A program made the position numbers and the translations under genes. From Blautia glucerasea (GTDB lineage: Bacteria; Bacillota; Clostridia; Lachnospirales; Lachnospiraceae): a DNA stretch of 64,000 nucleotides. A model generated the notes under the pieces. It worked only from the letters and a program-made list of their open reading frames with translations. It made no database searches and was not told the DNA's origin. The stretch lies in NCBI RefSeq assembly GCF_020537505.1, contig NZ_JAJBMO010000019.1, forward strand, positions 1 through 64,000. The letters run 5' to 3'. How positions within the stretch are numbered: the stretch's first letter is position 1; each line of letters opens with the position of its first letter. This document shows, one piece after another, positions 26,681-34,387 of the stretch.

Positions 26681-26746
26681 GCAGCTGATTTCAAAATGTT
26701 AAAATTGTTATAAAAACAATGCATTTTGAAACCAGCTGCATTTTAT
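26681..26746 (+). terminator. Terminator of the MoxR-VWA gene group
   Basis: GCAGCTGATTTCAAAATG (26681-26698) pairs with CATTTTGAAACCAGCTGC (26722-26739), followed by ATTTTATT. Confidence 0.8.
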
Positions 26747-26820
26747 TATGCGATTTATGTGAGTGGCGAGCCAAAGTCCATGCCTGCATGAGACCCTTGC
26801 GGCTGCCGTGCTAACGAATC

Positions 26821-27762
26821 CTAAAACTCAATCTCTTTCAGATATCTTGCCAGTGCATCCTGCCAGGTTGGAAGAGGTGTGAAGCCGTTTTCTACCAGCT
26901 TCTTCTTATCCAGGCGGCTGTTAAATGGACGGGCAGCCTTGGAAACACCGTACTCAGCAGTGGTAACTGGAAGAACTGTCACTTTATCCTCGGCATACTC
27001 GGTATGTCCAAGCTCTACAGCCTGGCGGAAGATTTCCTTTGTGAAATCGTACCAGCTGATATAACCACCCTCATTGGTTGCATGGTAGTAACCGTATTTG
27101 TCCGTGAGTATCATATCGATCATCAGGCGGGCAAGGTCATAAGTATAGGTAGGAGTACCGATCTGGTCGTTGACAACCTTTAAGGTATCGTGTGTTTTGG
27201 CAACGTTTAACATGGTCTTGATAAAGTTCCTGCCGTTTTTGCCAAATACCCATGCAATACGGATGATGAAGAATTTGTCAACATTGTTATAAACTGCGAG
27301 CTCGCCGTCCAATTTGGTCTGGCCGTAAACGTTAAGCGGTTTATAGGCTTTGCAGTCCGGCTCCCATGGAGTGGTGCCCTGGCCGTCAAATACATAGTCT
27401 GTGGAAAGATACATCATTTTGATGCCAAGTTTTTTGCAGACCTTTGCAATGTTTTCTGTACCAAGTACGTTTACCTTGCGGACGATTTCCTGCTTGTCCT
27501 CATCTTCAGCTGCATCTACAGCAGTCCAGGCTGCACAGTGAACTACACCATCCACACCAGCTTCTGTAATGGCTTTTTCCACGGCAGCAGCGTCTGTAAT
27601 ATCCACAGACACATATGGCATTGTGGTAACTGCAGTTCCGTCCTGGATTCCGCTATACTCCGGGGCAAGGTCAGAGCCTACCCCCTTGTATCCGCGTTTG
27701 TTAAGTTCGTTCATTACATCATGACCAAGCTGACCGGCCACACCTGTTACAAACAGTTTCAT
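26821..27762 (-). CDS. rfbD: dTDP-4-dehydrorhamnose reductase
   Basis: Last step of dTDP-L-rhamnose synthesis, reducing the 4-keto sugar with NAD(P)H. The 313-residue sequence is an extended SDR: a Rossmann GQLGHDV motif near residue 10, STDYVFDG, and the catalytic YGQTK. I start at ATG 27762, preceded by AAGGAGG; frames extending upstream carry no site and overlap rfbB. It follows rfbB by 14 bases in the order rfbA-rfbB-rfbD. No rfbC (3,5-epimerase) is present in this group, so that step must be encoded elsewhere. The product would supply rhamnose for surface polysaccharide. Confidence 0.95.
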   Translation of the reverse strand: MKLFVTGVAGQLGHDVMNELNKRGYKGVGSDLAPEYSGIQDGTAVTTMPYVSVDITDAAAVEKAITEAGVDGVVHCAAWTAVDAAEDEDKQEIVRKVNVLGTENIAKVCKKLGIKMMYLSTDYVFDGQGTTPWEPDCKAYKPLNVYGQTKLDGELAVYNNVDKFFIIRIAWVFGKNGRNFIKTMLNVAKTHDTLKVVNDQIGTPTYTYDLARLMIDMILTDKYGYYHATNEGGYISWYDFTKEIFRQAVELGHTEYAEDKVTVLPVTTAEYGVSKAARPFNSRLDKKKLVENGFTPLPTWQDALARYLKEIEF

Positions 27763-27776
27763 AAAAACAGCCCTCC

Positions 27777-28796
27777 TTAGCGGTTGCCGTACATTTTCTC
27801 GTAATAATTCTGATATTCTCCGGAAATGATAGTCTCCCACCACTCCTTGTTATCCAGGTACCACTGGATGGTTTTCTTGATACCGTCTGCGAATTTGGTC
27901 TCCGGCAGCCAGCCAAGTTCATTGTGGATCTTGGTTGGGTCGATGGCATAACGCATGTCATGCCCCTTACGGTCTGTGACATATGTGATCAGGCTCTCTG
28001 GTTTGCCAAGCTCTTTGCAGATAATCTTAACAATGTCAATGTTCTTCATCTCGTTGTGTCCACCAACGTTGTAAACCTCGCCTACACGTCCTTTATGGAT
28101 GATCAGGTCGATAGCGCGGCAGTGATCTTCAACATACAGCCAGTCACGAACGTTCTCACCCTTTCCATAAACGGGAAGTGGTTTGTCGTTTAATGCGTTG
28201 GCAATCATAAGCGGAATCAGTTTTTCCGGGAAATGATATGGGCCGTAGTTGTTGGAGCAGCGGCTGATGGATACTGGAAGTCCATAGGTTCTGTGGTAAG
28301 CAAGTACCAGAAGGTCAGCAGAAGCCTTGGAAGAGCTGTATGGGCTGCTTGTGTGGATCGGAGTCTCCTCTGTGAAGAACAGGTCCGGTCTGTCAAGAGG
28401 CAGATCTCCGTAAACCTCATCTGTGGAAACCTGATGGTAACGTTTGATTCCGTATTTGCGGCATGCGTCCATAAGAACAGCAGTACCGATAATATTGGTG
28501 TTCAGGAACACTTCCGGGTTCTCGATGGAACGGTCAACGTGGCTCTCAGCTGCGAAGTTTACAACCATGTCCGGATGTTCTTCTTCGAAAAGCTTGTAAA
28601 CAGCCTCGCGGTCTGTGATGCTCTCTTTTACAAAACGGAAATTCGGGTTGTCCATAACTGGTGCCAGTGTGGAAAGGTTACCTGCATAGGTAAGGCAGTC
28701 CAGGCAGATGATCCGGTAATCCGGGTATTTTTTTAACATGTGGAAAATAAAGTTGCTTCCGATAAATCCGGCACCGCCGGTAACGATAATGTTCAT
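27777..28796 (-). CDS. rfbB: dTDP-glucose 4,6-dehydratase
   Basis: Converts dTDP-glucose to dTDP-4-keto-6-deoxyglucose. The 339-residue SDR has the NAD-binding TGGAGFIGSNF at the N-terminus, STDEVYGDL with the catalytic Asp-Glu pair near residue 134, and YSSSKASADLL with the catalytic Tyr-x3-Lys. Length and motifs are complete. It sits between rfbA (135 bases upstream) and rfbD. AAGGAGAAACAAG precedes its start. Confidence 0.97.
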   Translation of the reverse strand: MNIIVTGGAGFIGSNFIFHMLKKYPDYRIICLDCLTYAGNLSTLAPVMDNPNFRFVKESITDREAVYKLFEEEHPDMVVNFAAESHVDRSIENPEVFLNTNIIGTAVLMDACRKYGIKRYHQVSTDEVYGDLPLDRPDLFFTEETPIHTSSPYSSSKASADLLVLAYHRTYGLPVSISRCSNNYGPYHFPEKLIPLMIANALNDKPLPVYGKGENVRDWLYVEDHCRAIDLIIHKGRVGEVYNVGGHNEMKNIDIVKIICKELGKPESLITYVTDRKGHDMRYAIDPTKIHNELGWLPETKFADGIKKTIQWYLDNKEWWETIISGEYQNYYEKMYGNR

Positions 28797-28931
28797 TTCT
28801 TGTTTCTCCTTTGCTTTTTATAGAGCCTGAATATGGTGTGCAGATGGACCATGGTTATATGACAAGCTGCAAAGGCTGTTCAGGCTGTCAGGGGGTCGAT
28901 AAAAAAATAAAGTGTATAAGTGAATTATTGC

Positions 28932-29828
28932 TTAGTGCAGCACATCCATATACTTGCCATCCAGTACATCCTTCAGATACTGGCCGTACTGGTTTTTCTT
29001 CAGCACGTTGTAAACTTCCATAACCTCTTCTTTGGAAATCCAGCCGTTTAAGTATGCAATCTCCTCCAGGCAGGCAATCTTACGATGCTGATGTGTTTCT
29101 ACCGTTTTTACAAAGTTGGTAGCATCTACAAGGCTTTCGTGCGTACCAGTGTCAAGCCATGTGAAGCCCTGTCCCAGAAGCTCTACATTTAACTGGCCTT
29201 TTTCCAGGTAAATACGGTTCAGGTCTGTGATCTCAAGCTCTCCGCGGGCACTTGGTTTTAGGTTCTTTGCATATTCTACCACCTTGTTGTCATAGAAGTA
29301 AAGTCCGGTTACACAGTAGTTGCTCTTCGGTTTCGCTGGCTTCTCCTCGATGGAAATTGCCTTGCCTTCCTGGTCGAATTCTACAATACCGAAACGCTCC
29401 GGATCGTCTACATAGTAGCCGAATACAGTAGCACCTTTTCCTGTGCTTGCATTTTCAACAGCGGCTTTCAGACGTTTTTTTAGGCCGTGTCCTGCGAAAA
29501 TATTATCTCCGAGAACCATGGCTACGGTGTCATTTCCAATAAATTCTTCACCGATGATAAAGGCCTGGGCAAGTCCATCCGGGCTTGGCTGTACGGCGTA
29601 GGTAAGATGAACGCCGAACTGATGTCCGTCACCAAGAAGATCCTTGAAACGGGGAGTATCCTGTGGTGTGGAAATGATCAGGATATCGCGGATTCCTGCG
29701 TTCATAAGAACGGAGAGGGGATAGTAGATCATTGGTTTATCATAAATTGGAAGCAGCTGCTTGGAGGTAACCATGGTTAACGGGTAAAGTCTGGTACCGG
29801 ATCCACCGGCTAAAATAATTCCCTTCAT
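28932..29828 (-). CDS. rfbA: Glucose-1-phosphate thymidylyltransferase
   Basis: Makes dTDP-glucose from glucose-1-phosphate and dTTP, the first step toward dTDP-rhamnose. 298 residues with the nucleotidyltransferase signature [17 protein letters not shown] at the N-terminus, the metal-binding VLGDNIF near residue 110 and [10 protein letters not shown] near residue 161. First gene of the minus-strand rfb group. AAAGGAG precedes the start. The leader has a GTTACGG/CCGTAAC inverted repeat around an AT-rich core that may be a promoter with an operator. Confidence 0.97.
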   Translation of the reverse strand: MKGIILAGGSGTRLYPLTMVTSKQLLPIYDKPMIYYPLSVLMNAGIRDILIISTPQDTPRFKDLLGDGHQFGVHLTYAVQPSPDGLAQAFIIGEEFIGNDTVAMVLGDNIFAGHGLKKRLKAAVENASTGKGATVFGYYVDDPERFGIVEFDQEGKAISIEEKPAKPKSNYCVTGLYFYDNKVVEYAKNLKPSARGELEITDLNRIYLEKGQLNVELLGQGFTWLDTGTHESLVDATNFVKTVETHQHRKIACLEEIAYLNGWISKEEVMEVYNVLKKNQYGQYLKDVLDGKYMDVLH

Positions 29829-29855
29829 AATATCATTCTCCTTTTGTGGAATTAT

Positions 29856-29886
29856 GTTACGGCTTATATAATATAGAAACCGTAAC
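29856..29886 (-). promoter_or_regulatory. Inverted repeat around an AT-rich core upstream of rfbA
   Basis: GTTACGG (29856-29862) and CCGTAAC (29880-29886) flank 17 AT-rich bases that read TATTATATAAG on the minus strand. This could be a -10 region inside an operator about 30 bases before rfbA. The pattern also resembles the short GTTAC...GTAAC repeats elsewhere in the window. Confidence 0.4.
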
Positions 29887-30023
29887 AGATCTGATGGTGT
29901 CAGGGACGTAATTGCTCAGCCGTCCGTGAATACTGTTGGTACAGCGATTCTATTGCCCTGACCGGTGTCTGTGAATGTATTATAAAAGGTTACCTTACGT
30001 CACCTTCAAGGGCTTTTTCAAAA

Positions 30024-31220
30024 TTATTTTAAGTTTGTTACTTTTTCACAAAGAAATACTCCGGCATCCTTGGTAATATGGAAGCCATTTTCTGTTTTCT
30101 TCTTAACAAGAGCCCGAAAATCCTTGTAACGGTCCGGCAGGTACTGATTTTGGTTGCCGTGGCAGGATAGAATATAGGAGATAAGCGGCTCTGCATCGGT
30201 GACGATCAGCTCATCTTCATATGTCTTCCATGTGATCTGCTGAAAATAAGGGGAAAGGATCTGGGCTCCGTTTTCCCGTCCGAAGCGCTCGTACAGTTTG
30301 TCTGCAGAAAGAGCGATCCGCTCGTCAAAGGACTGGACCAGAAGACTGACCTCCCGCATGTGCCGGGAACCATAGGTGCTGCAAAGAAAACGGCCTCCTG
30401 GCTTCAGCAGCTTCTGGACATTCTGGCAGACCTTTCCAATATCCTCACAGTAAAAGAGAACATGGTTGGCGATTACCAGGTCGAAGGTTCCAAGTCTTGC
30501 CGGAATGGTATGGCAGTCAAAGGCTTTGAAGGAAAAACGGGAATCGCTGCCTCCGATGGCACGTCTGGCGTCACGAAGCATGCCCTGTGAAATGTCGGAC
30601 AGGGTGATATGTACCCCCTCAGGCAGCCGTTCCAGATTCTGGGTCCACAATGCACCATCTCCGCAGCCCAGCTCCAGGATGTTCATGCCCTCATGGATCT
30701 GGCACTGCCGGAAGATCCATGGAAACCAGCCCTCCTGATTTACGGAATACAGGCTGTGCAGATTGATCCTGGAAGAAATATTGGAAGCGTTCTGGTATTG
30801 ATTTTTCAGGCTCTTTTCCATAACTGTCAGATGGATCAGATCTAGCATACGGCTCCAGTCTACGGTGTGTTCCTCGGAAATCGCCCGAGCGGTGTCCTTT
30901 AAAGTTTTTTCTACCAGCTGCATCTGCTCGATCCGGTCCTGCACCAGCTTCAGCTGTACATTCAGGGCGTTGAGCATAAAGTGGCTGTCCGGATCCTCAA
31001 TGGTCATCTCCCGGATGTCCTCCAGGGAAAAGCCAAGGTACTTCAAAAGCAGGATCTGCTGAAGTCTGGCGAAATCTCCATCTGTATAAAATCTGGCTCC
31101 GGAACCGGAGACAAGAGATGGTTTCAAAATATCGTGCTGATCATAGTAGCGGATGGTCCGCAGGGTTACCCCGGACATCCGGGCAAACTGACCAGAAGAG
31201 TAGTAGCCCTCTTTTTTCAC
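30024..31220 (-). CDS. MerR-family regulator fused to a SAM-dependent methyltransferase
   Basis: 398 residues. The N-terminal MerR winged helix (about residues 6-75) shows SGVTLRTIRYYDQHDILKPS and ARFYTDGDFARLQQI. A helical linker of the MerR dimerisation type follows. From about residue 180 it is a class I methyltransferase: ILELGCGDGALW (motif I) and LVIANHVLFYCEDI (motif IV/post region). The fusion suggests a regulator whose effector domain modifies, or binds like, a methyl acceptor. Start at GTG 31220, with GGGAGG seven bases upstream; the ATG at 31262 has no site. Monocistronic; target unknown. Confidence 0.85.
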   Translation of the reverse strand: MKKEGYYSSGQFARMSGVTLRTIRYYDQHDILKPSLVSGSGARFYTDGDFARLQQILLLKYLGFSLEDIREMTIEDPDSHFMLNALNVQLKLVQDRIEQMQLVEKTLKDTARAISEEHTVDWSRMLDLIHLTVMEKSLKNQYQNASNISSRINLHSLYSVNQEGWFPWIFRQCQIHEGMNILELGCGDGALWTQNLERLPEGVHITLSDISQGMLRDARRAIGGSDSRFSFKAFDCHTIPARLGTFDLVIANHVLFYCEDIGKVCQNVQKLLKPGGRFLCSTYGSRHMREVSLLVQSFDERIALSADKLYERFGRENGAQILSPYFQQITWKTYEDELIVTDAEPLISYILSCHGNQNQYLPDRYKDFRALVKKKTENGFHITKDAGVFLCEKVTNLK

Positions 31221-31574
31221 AAAAATACCTCCCGGGCGGAATGCTTTGATGCGGTGTTCCAACCCTGTATATGCAATTTATTATAGGTGAAAAATTGCCT
31301 GGATGCAATGAAAATTGAATGGCTGCCATTTACACCCACGGAATGTTTCCAGTGAACCGTAATGGCTGTCATCTTCTGTCGGAAAGAGGCGAACGCTTTT
31401 TCTTGTACTTTTGACGGGCGTGTGCTACCCTTTAAGCAAGGTCGGTGAGACCAGAGAATATTCTTGGTTACTGGTTCGCTGGTGGACCGTAACGATTCTT
31501 GTAAACTGGCAGTTCTGCCAGCTTTTTTCCACAATAAAATGTAAAGAGGAGAAGAAAATGGACAGGAGGTTAAA
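31221..31574. other. Divergent intergenic region with palindromes
   Basis: No gene seen in these 354 bases. It contains a palindrome of the GTTAC...GTAAC type (31468-31493), a related GTGAACCGTAAT at 31352-31363, and a CTGGCAG/CTGCCAG hairpin followed by six T at about 31505-31531. The last looks like a terminator or attenuator about 45 bases before the next start codon. Confidence 0.5.
31505..31531 (+). terminator. Hairpin with T run upstream of the DUF3825 gene
   Basis: CTGGCAG and CTGCCAG separated by TT, followed by a T-rich run. Its position upstream of a gene, with no gene ending before it on this strand, suggests it may attenuate transcription or be a remnant. Confidence 0.5.
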
Positions 31575-32315
31575 ATGAACCTATTCGATTTTACATACTG
31601 CGGAAACTATAACCGCCAGATACAGAATCTGGCCAGGATATCCCCGGAAAAGTGGAGCTTTGGAGAATCCGGGGATTATGGGATTTTAAAAGGATATCTG
31701 GAAAACACATTCCGCAGACTGTATGAAGAAGGAAAAGTGACAGAAGAAAAAGAATATGCACTTTTTCACACAGGACTCTTTAATCAGTATTATCAGCCGA
31801 TTTACGCCTATTTCGTACCCAATGTTGTGCCAGACAGACAGAAATGGTATCTGGAAGGATTTTATACCGACTACTCACTTTTAAAAATTAAAATCAGAGA
31901 TCTGCCTCCCAGGGCAAGTTATGTGGAAAATCCTTCGGATCTGGTGTTTGATACAAAGCTGCCGGTGGTTCCCCAGTATGAGCATATATTTGATGATGAG
32001 GAGAATGTGAGAAGACTGCCAGGCGCAGTCCGGGAAAGCGGCATGCGGGTGCAGCTTTTTGACGGAGCCCTGCAGCAGACCAGACGGATTCTGGAGTCTG
32101 ACTATAAGGCTGCCATCCCCCAGTATTACAATCATTCCATTCAGCTTCTGATCCCCATCTGCCTGCAAAATCCCGGTATTCCGGATCTGGCGCTGGCCTG
32201 TATGAAAACTCCAGACGGGACCAAATATCTTGGGCGTACCTGCCTGACACTTCGGATGGCGTACCACAATGCAAGACTTCTGGCCCGGCTGGATGGGAGC
32301 TGGCTGCGGGCGTAG
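31575..32315 (+). CDS. DUF3825 domain protein
   Basis: 246 residues that match DUF3825 along most of their length: a start MNLFDFTYCGNYN, an EKWSFGESGDYGILKGYLENTF segment, ALFHTGLFNQYYQPIYAYF, and a C-terminal LTLRMAYHNARLL helix. The domain's function is unknown. No signal peptide or membrane segment is present. CAGGAGG seven bases before the ATG supports the start. It is followed at 114 bases by a membrane-anchored protein on the same strand. Confidence 0.8.
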   Translation: MNLFDFTYCGNYNRQIQNLARISPEKWSFGESGDYGILKGYLENTFRRLYEEGKVTEEKEYALFHTGLFNQYYQPIYAYFVPNVVPDRQKWYLEGFYTDYSLLKIKIRDLPPRASYVENPSDLVFDTKLPVVPQYEHIFDDEENVRRLPGAVRESGMRVQLFDGALQQTRRILESDYKAAIPQYYNHSIQLLIPICLQNPGIPDLALACMKTPDGTKYLGRTCLTLRMAYHNARLLARLDGSWLRA

Positions 32316-32428
32316 CCGTTGTAACTGTGAAAGAACTGTGACTTTATCCTGGAAAGTCTGTTCAAAATATGAAAAACGTGTTACAATTAAAAAATATTAC
32401 GGAAGAGAAGCAGAGCACGGGAGAACAT

Positions 32429-33160
32429 ATGAGAATCGAGTTAAAAGACGAAAACCAGGAAGAACCGCAGAAAATCGACGAGAACGACATCCGGTACAAG
32501 CACGAATCGGACCTGACCAAGAAGGAGAAGCGGGAGCTTGAGAAGATGAAGCTGTCCAGCATGGGACTGGGAGGCAGGCTTCAGTATATCTGGGCATATT
32601 ATAAGCCACAGATGGCAGCTGTGGTGGCGGTGATCGCCCTTGCCTTTTTTGTAAAAGATATGTACCAGAATTCCAAGATCCACACAGCCCTTACCGTTAT
32701 GGTAATTGATTCCTACGGAATGAAACAGGAAGAAGCCGAGGAAAAGGTGCAGGAAGCCCTGGAGATCCAGGACGATCCCTATGAGGTTGTCACTGTGGAT
32801 GAAAGCCTGCGCACCGGCGAAGACGGAGTGGCGCTGGAATCTTACAGCCAGATGGCATTTACCACCAAGGTGGCGGCTGGGGCAATGGATGTGTTGATTG
32901 GTTCTGAGGATTATATGGCTGGATTCCAGAATAAGGATGAGTATTTTATGGATCTGACAGAGCTTTTGCCAGAGGACGTTTATCAGGCTTTTGGCGAGCA
33001 GGAGGATAAATACAGCATCACCATCACTTCTGATCAGCTGGCAAGCGACCTGGAAGTAGCCTATGAACCGATTCAGATCGGTATCCTGGCAAATTCCGGG
33101 AATGTAGAAAATGCAGTGAAATGGCTGACAAAGCTTGCATCTGAACTAGAGCCTGTTTGA
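32429..33160 (+). CDS. Single-pass membrane protein of unknown function
   Basis: 243 residues. A charged cytoplasmic N-terminus (about 45 residues, rich in Glu and Lys) precedes one membrane segment at about 61-78 (MAAVVAVIALAFFVKDMY). The rest would be outside and has a pattern loosely like an extracytoplasmic ligand-binding domain (DVLIGSEDYMAGF). I recognise no family. Start at ATG 32429 behind GGGAGA; an ATG at 32369 has no site. The last three codons and the stop lie in the left arm of an inverted-repeat element (33148-33232), so insertion of that element probably replaced the original C-terminus. Confidence 0.65.
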   Translation: MRIELKDENQEEPQKIDENDIRYKHESDLTKKEKRELEKMKLSSMGLGGRLQYIWAYYKPQMAAVVAVIALAFFVKDMYQNSKIHTALTVMVIDSYGMKQEEAEEKVQEALEIQDDPYEVVTVDESLRTGEDGVALESYSQMAFTTKVAAGAMDVLIGSEDYMAGFQNKDEYFMDLTELLPEDVYQAFGEQEDKYSITITSDQLASDLEVAYEPIQIGILANSGNVENAVKWLTKLASELEPV

Positions 33161-33232
33161 AAAATCATTCCTGCAATCTGCACGCCCCACTTTGCGGTAT
33201 ATTTTGCAGAAAGCCTTTTTCAAACATACTCT
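33148..33232. repeat. MITE-like palindromic element, ~85 bp
   Basis: AGAGCCTGTTTGAAAAA at the left end is an inverted copy, with two differences, of TTTTTCAAACATACTCT at the right end. The right arm (33204-33226) recurs exactly at 930-952. Size, terminal inverted repeats and dispersal suggest a small non-autonomous element. Confidence 0.65.
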
Positions 33233-33241
33233 GGCATAAAG

Positions 33242-33280
33242 AAAGAGGGAACGTGTAAAAAGTGACACGTTCCCTCTTTT
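33242..33280. terminator. Bidirectional terminator
   Basis: AAAGAGGGAACGTGT (33242-33256) pairs with ACACGTTCCCTCTTT (33265-33279), with T-rich flanks on both strands. It lies just past the minus-strand stop codon of the separated permease tail (33308), which supports that tail being the original 3' end of the permease gene. Confidence 0.9.
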
Positions 33281-33307
33281 AAGGTGTTAACAGTTACCTT
33301 TTCCCTA

Positions 33308-33410
33308 TCATTTTTTCAGATAATGTTTTTCAATAAATGCGAGAATCCCATAAAGGATCATGGCAATCATACACAAAATCACAATGGACATCAGTACCCA
33401 GGTAAGCTTG
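33308..33410 (-). pseudogene. Separated C-terminal end of the ABC transporter permease
   Basis: On the minus strand 33410-33308 reads KLTWVLMSIVIL...IEKHYLKK and then a stop. This is the last membrane segment and tail of a nitrate/sulfonate/taurine-type ABC permease. No start codon or ribosome binding site is present. The remainder of the same gene lies 3.3 kb away at 36731-37420 and lacks exactly this part. Joined at the shared TT core, the two read in one frame through ...IYGSQTF-KLTWVLMS. The tail is followed by a terminator. Confidence 0.85.
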
Positions 33411-33430
33411 AAGAAGCGAAGACACATTCT
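33401..33430. other. att junction, right end (P-B' half site)
   Basis: Minus-strand sequence CAGAATGTGTC...CGCTTCTT then CAAGCTTACC. The part up to TT (33411-33412) belongs to the element; what follows is permease coding sequence. Confidence 0.7.
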
Positions 33431-33845
33431 GAAAGAAAAAAAAGAGGGATATGAGAAGTTGCTTTCGAATATGGGGTACCGTTTGTGGATTTCAGAGGCT
33501 GTCTGGAAAAATGAGGGACAAAGGGATTGCCTGCGGCTGAGCTGGAATAACGATGGGGTTGCCCCGTTTTATCAAAACTGGCCGGTATATCTGTATCTGG
33601 AGGATCCATCTGGAAAACTGGAAGAAAAGGCAGCGGTGAATATGCTTCTTTCTTCTGTTTTGCCTGAAACACAGCTTATTACGAAGACCGTATTTGAAAC
33701 CAAAGATGTCCCGGCACTTTTGGAGAATGGATATACGCTGGCTGTTGGAATGGAAGATCCTATGACAGAAAAACCAGGCGTCAGACTGGCGATGGACTGT
33801 ATTTACCAGGATGGTAAAAATGTGCTGTGGAAAATTGAAAAATGA
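33414..33845 (+). pseudogene. DUF4832 gene fragment (C-terminal part)
   Basis: The translation contains NMGYRLWISEAVW and LRLSWNNDGVAPFYQNWPVYLYL, typical of the C-terminal beta-sandwich of DUF4832 proteins, which are usually several hundred residues long and secreted. The N-terminal catalytic-barrel-like part is absent. The frame begins at the end of the integrative element, so the truncation point coincides with the element boundary. No ribosome binding site is present; an in-frame ATG at 33360 lies inside the reverse-oriented permease tail and is not a credible start. Confidence 0.65.
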
Positions 33846-33896
33846 AAGAATTGCCAGCTTCTGGCATTAAAGAAAAATTTATAAGAGAGGTAAAAA

Positions 33897-34133
33897 ATGT
33901 CAGAGAAAACAGTAAAATACGAATATGAATATGGATTGTGCAAAAGAATGCATTACCGTGGGCTTTGGTGTGTGCGCTATGAAGGCATGCCTGGACATTT
34001 TGAGAAAGCGGGAATGGCCTGTGTCTGTGCAGTGGATGGATGTGATAAGGACTGTGCAGTACTGGAAACGGCTGACCCGGTGATCGACCCGGAATGGGAG
34101 TGGCACATGCTGGATAAGCCGCCAGTGGGATAG
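33897..34133 (+). CDS. Small hypothetical protein in the integrative element
   Basis: 78 residues, not recognised. It is rich in aromatic residues and cysteine (CKRMHYRGLWCVRYEG; MACVCAVDGCDKDCAVLE), with six cysteines in the centre that might bind a metal. AAGAGAGG precedes the ATG at a good distance. It lies between the DUF4832 fragment and the recombinase genes, all on the plus strand, so it is probably element cargo. Confidence 0.55.
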   Translation: MSEKTVKYEYEYGLCKRMHYRGLWCVRYEGMPGHFEKAGMACVCAVDGCDKDCAVLETADPVIDPEWEWHMLDKPPVG

Positions 34134-34213
34134 ACGGTAAAAACGCAATCCTTGTGACAGGAAAAGTGGAAGCTACATAATATAAAACAAGGTTTATCAG
34201 CTGGTGATGACAT

Positions 34214-34387
34214 ATGTGTTTATCGGAATTCCGGAAGCCAGAATCCTTTGCTTTGGCAAAAGAACAGAAAGTCCTTGAGAAGCTTGTGGATATCCTGACA
34301 GAGGAAAACCAGATCACCCTAGCAGAAGGGGTGGGCTTGAAAGAAAGAATAAAGAAATATGGAGGCACTTTAAGATGCGGGCGGTGA
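34214..34387 (+). CDS. Small protein overlapping the recombinase start
   Basis: 57 residues: MCLSEFRKPESFALAKEQKV at the start, then a predominantly helical charged sequence (LEKLVDILTEENQIT). Its end overlaps the recombinase start codon by 13 bases, indicating translational coupling. Small helical proteins in this position accompany serine recombinases in related bacteria. A role as recombination directionality factor or recombinase partner is possible but is inference from position only. The ribosome binding site (GGTGATG) is weak. Confidence 0.55.
   Translation: MCLSEFRKPESFALAKEQKVLEKLVDILTEENQITLAEGVGLKERIKKYGGTLRCGR

Noticed and set aside
29887..30023. Structured leader RNA (T-box-like) between rfbA and the MerR gene
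   Set aside because: No T-box or riboswitch signature motifs are found; only weak pairing is seen.
33360..33413. N-terminal extension of the DUF4832 fragment from ATG 33360
   Set aside because: These bases are the reverse complement of the permease tail, on the other side of the att core, so they are not part of the fragment.
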